A model generated the notes under the pieces. The model saw nothing but the letters and a program-made list of their open reading frames with translations. It had not been told where the DNA came from and searched no databases. DNA of 8,509 nt. Origin: DRYM01 sp964564025 (GTDB lineage Archaea; Thermoproteota; Thermoprotei_A; EX4484-217-1). The position numbers were made by a program, and so were the translations under genes. The stretch spans positions 1-8,509 of the forward strand of contig CAZLZO010000050.1 of the NCBI GenBank assembly GCA_964564025.1, in the 5' to 3' direction. Of this stretch, positions 6,911-8,509 are shown piece after piece (position 1 is the stretch's first letter; the number at the start of each line of letters is the position of its first letter).

Positions 6911-7567
6911 TTGTCTAACCGGTTAGAAAAACCAAAATATATTGTTTTAGGGTTAACGAAGAGTCTTAGACATTCTAAGAGAATTCTTGGTAGACATAAG
7001 GATTTAGCTATTGAGCTTAGAGATGTTTTCGAAGTTAGTAGGCTTAGAAAGGCTGCTAAAGAGCTTCTAATATTCGAAGTAGTGGAACCCAGCGATCCCG
7101 ATGTGTGGTTCCTAATAAGCTTCGATATCGAGGGAGTTCGAAGAAAAAACGGTTGGGGTTTTAGAAAAGCAACAAAAGAATACACCATAATAAAGGAGAA
7201 AATGTACTGGAACCTATGCGGTAAAATAGACTACTCAACATACATTTGCCCACAAAACCCTCCAAACATACCTGAAAAATACACTCAAAAAATCAAAACA
7301 TGGACAGTAAAACCATACGACATCAAAACACTAGAAAAAATGAAGAAAGAAATCGAAAACACGGTAAAATGGATAGTTCAGAAAATTCAGGAAGCAAAAG
7401 GAAAACTACATGGCAAAGGCATAAGCAAAGCATATGAAATAGTAGATAATATAAGCGAACTTCTAAGAAGTAAAGCAGCAGAAAAAACATCGAAACTAAT
7501 AGGTAAAGAATGGAAAGAAGAACTCAGAAAACAAAAGAATAGTCTCCTAAAAGAGCTCAGAAGGTAA
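6911..7567 (+). CDS. Basic helical protein of unknown function, 218 aa
   Basis: I do not recognise this protein. The frame opens only after a stop at 6884-6886, and the only start candidate before the conserved-looking sequence is TTG at 6911. It is rich in Lys and Arg. An N-terminal part (about 1-55) has a run of basic residues, a middle part (about 55-135) looks strand-forming with aromatic residues (VWFLISFDIEG, GWGFRKATKEY, MYWNLCG) and two Cys (103, 113), and the C-terminal 80 residues are long charged helices, possibly coiled coil. There is no signal peptide or membrane segment. It stands alone between the candidate origin and an Ntn hydrolase gene, with its own TATA box and a 12-bp palindrome over the start. 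The basic charge and location would fit a nucleic-acid-binding protein, but that is inference. Third-base T falls from 18 to 7 per 40 codons from start to end. Confidence 0.7.
   Translation: MSNRLEKPKYIVLGLTKSLRHSKRILGRHKDLAIELRDVFEVSRLRKAAKELLIFEVVEPSDPDVWFLISFDIEGVRRKNGWGFRKATKEYTIIKEKMYWNLCGKIDYSTYICPQNPPNIPEKYTQKIKTWTVKPYDIKTLEKMKKEIENTVKWIVQKIQEAKGKLHGKGISKAYEIVDNISELLRSKAAEKTSKLIGKEWKEELRKQKNSLLKELRR
6915..6926. promoter_or_regulatory. Palindrome over the start of the 218-aa gene
   Basis: CTAACCGGTTAG is a perfect 12-bp palindrome four bases after the TTG start begins. It extends outward with TTGGTT on the left and AACCAA on the right if one base of spacer difference is allowed. The same outer bases (CTAAC...GTTAG) form the palindrome centre at 6530-6541 in the origin core. 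It could be an operator; this is not provable here. Confidence 0.4.
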
Positions 7568-7593
7568 AAATGGGAATCACAAAAGCGTAAGTT

Positions 7594-7613
7594 GGGGGAT
7601 AAATTTATCCTCC
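7594..7613. repeat. G5-ATA/TAT-CC palindrome, copy 2
   Basis: Contains the perfect 14-bp palindrome GGATAAATTTATCC (7597-7610), extended by G-T, G-C and G-C pairs. It resembles the element at 6626-6645 base for base in its flanks (TTGGGGGATA and TTTATCC). It lies 27 bp after the 218-aa gene and 92 bp before the Ntn hydrolase gene. Confidence 0.5.
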
Positions 7614-7667
7614 TAAAATGCTCTGGCAATAGGGCAGACACCTGAAAACTTATGGGATTAGAATACC

Positions 7668-7677
7668 TAATTATTTA
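7668..7677 (+). promoter_or_regulatory. Possible TATA box of the Ntn hydrolase gene
   Basis: TAATTATTTA centred about 32 bp before the ATG at 7705 predicts a leaderless or very short-leader mRNA. A GGAG word (7689-7692 region) lies about 11 nt before the ATG, too far for an ideal SD. Confidence 0.35.
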
Positions 7678-7704
7678 GTCGGAGTTAACGGAGTATGGTT
7701 TGAG

Positions 7705-8421
7705 ATGACTCTTATTATTGGTTTAGTATGTAAAAATGGTGTTGCTATTGGAGCTGATAGGCTTGAGATTCTTTTTAGAGCAACTTCTCTTAAGAGACCT
7801 ACTAGGAAAATTTACGAGTTTAACCTAGGGGATGAAAGAAAGCTACTTGTGGCCATAGCTGGAACTAGGCAGGATGGAGAAAGAGCTGTAATTAGAATCA
7901 ATCCGGAAGGGCTTAGATTACCTAAGGACTACAGCTTTAATGAATATCTTGGAGACGTAGTTGAACCTACACTATCACGATTCTACAGCAGCCTAAAAGA
8001 AAAAAGAGGTAGAGAACCTAATTATAGTTTAATTTTAGGAGCAATAGACGTGGATGGTGATCCAAAATTAGCCATAGTTTACCCTGATGGATCATATGAT
8101 TTAGAAACACGTTCTGTTTTAGGTGTCGCTGCACCTCTAGCAGAGATGGTCTTAAGAGATATAAGAACCGAGGACCTCGACCTAAAGATAGTAAGATATT
8201 TAATAGGATTAATAATTGCAAAAGTATCTCTAGTTCACCAAGAAGTTGACGGATTAATGTACGGCATGGATATAGCAAGCATAGCGGAAGATAGGCCAGG
8301 AGAAGTTCAGTGGCTAGGTGAAGAAGAATTCAACAGGATAATTAAACTAACAGGAGAAGTAAGCTTCAACATAATAGCTGAAATGATAAAGAAGAAAATA
8401 ACGGAAATAGAGGAAAAATAG
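7705..8421 (+). CDS. Orphan proteasome-beta-like Ntn hydrolase
   Basis: A 238-aa protein of the 20S proteasome A/B superfamily. The start MTLIIGLVCKNGVAIGADR follows the beta-subunit pattern; removal of Met would expose Thr as the Ntn nucleophile without a propeptide. Counting from that Thr, Asp17 is present (GAD) and the Lys before IY (residue 34 versus 33 in classical beta subunits) is in place; IAGTRQDG matches the beta-subunit IAGSVGDAQ strand. By eye the GSGS loop is replaced by GVAA (140-143), and the Asp166/Ser169 region reads QEVDGLMYGMD (179-189), so the usual auxiliary residues are missing or shifted. The C-terminus after about 195 is longer and acidic. No proteasome alpha, PAN or other protease gene is near. 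It may be a peptidase, a ligase-like relative (as connectase is in methanogens) or a self-compartmentalised particle. Family placement is fairly sure; function is not. Third-base T falls from 24 to 4 per 40 codons from start to end. Confidence 0.85.
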   Translation: MTLIIGLVCKNGVAIGADRLEILFRATSLKRPTRKIYEFNLGDERKLLVAIAGTRQDGERAVIRINPEGLRLPKDYSFNEYLGDVVEPTLSRFYSSLKEKRGREPNYSLILGAIDVDGDPKLAIVYPDGSYDLETRSVLGVAAPLAEMVLRDIRTEDLDLKIVRYLIGLIIAKVSLVHQEVDGLMYGMDIASIAEDRPGEVQWLGEEEFNRIIKLTGEVSFNIIAEMIKKKITEIEEK

Positions 8422-8509
8422 ACTCAGCGCTAATAGAAAAACAAACCAGCAACCTTACTTAAGTGTTTTCTAATGCCCGGATTCAAAGAGCACTTAAATT
8501 ACTGTAGAA
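8422..8509. other. Right-edge non-coding stretch with small inverted repeat
   Basis: 88 bp after the Ntn hydrolase stop. TTAAGTG (8459-8465) and CACTTAA (8491-8497) form a short inverted repeat with a 25-bp spacer. I see no start of another gene, no RNA gene and no clear T-tract terminator. Confidence 0.3.

Noticed and set aside
6778..6918. Small open frame of 46 codons from ATG at 6778, ending in a hydrophobic stretch that looks like a membrane segment
   Set aside because: No SD before the ATG, it runs over the start of the 218-aa gene, and T-rich DNA encodes hydrophobic residues by default. Without conservation it cannot be called a gene.
8465..8495. T-loop-like GGATTCAAA near the right edge
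   Set aside because: The flanking five bases do not form a clean T-stem and the loop has the wrong size; no acceptor stem is visible.
1..8509. CRISPR array, insertion sequence or integrase attachment site
   Set aside because: No regularly spaced direct repeats, no transposase or integrase frame, and no direct repeats flanking a tRNA are visible.

Overview
The window is archaeal and most likely comes from an AT-rich, hyperthermophilic crenarchaeote (Thermoproteota, Desulfurococcales-like). This rests on the nurA-herA-mre11-rad50 DNA-end-processing cluster, an archaeal Orc1/Cdc6 initiator, a proteasome-type Ntn hydrolase, heavy use of AGA/AGG and ATA codons, GTG/TTG starts behind strong Shine-Dalgarno (SD) sequences, and TATA-like promoters. 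The species cannot be named from the sequence.

Left part, minus strand (1-5205): a tightly packed operon read right to left as nurA, herA, mre11, rad50. The last gene runs off the left edge before its zinc hook. The genes overlap by 17 bp (nurA/herA), are separated by 4 bp (herA/mre11), or overlap by 4 bp (mre11/rad50). Together they encode the archaeal double-strand-break resection machine: the HerA hexameric translocase with the NurA nuclease, and the Mre11 nuclease with the Rad50 ATPase. Three of the four starts are set by an SD exactly 8 nt upstream. This moves nurA, herA and mre11 to shorter forms than the longest open frames.

Middle (5206-6910): a divergent intergenic region of about 150 bp carries an origin-recognition-box (ORB)-like dyad and separates the nuclease operon from a plus-strand orc1/cdc6 gene. 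After cdc6 comes a 487-bp non-coding stretch. It holds two inverted 32-bp G-string/ORB-like arms (29/32 identical) around an AT-rich, palindrome-bearing core. This is the strongest candidate for a replication origin in the window, next to its initiator gene as is common in archaea. More palindromes, G-runs and clustered CTAAC/GTTAG words fill the rest.

Right part, plus strand (6911-8421): a basic, helical protein of 218 aa that I do not recognise, then an orphan proteasome-beta-like Ntn hydrolase. The latter has no propeptide (Met-Thr start) and substitutions at the usual auxiliary active-site residues. Its promoter region and the origin share a copy of a G5-ATA...TAT-CC palindrome.

The three plus-strand genes share an oddity: the third codon base is dominated by T in the 5' part and by A in the 3' part, so plus-strand composition switches several times between G/T-rich and A/C-rich. 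NurA on the other strand does not show this.
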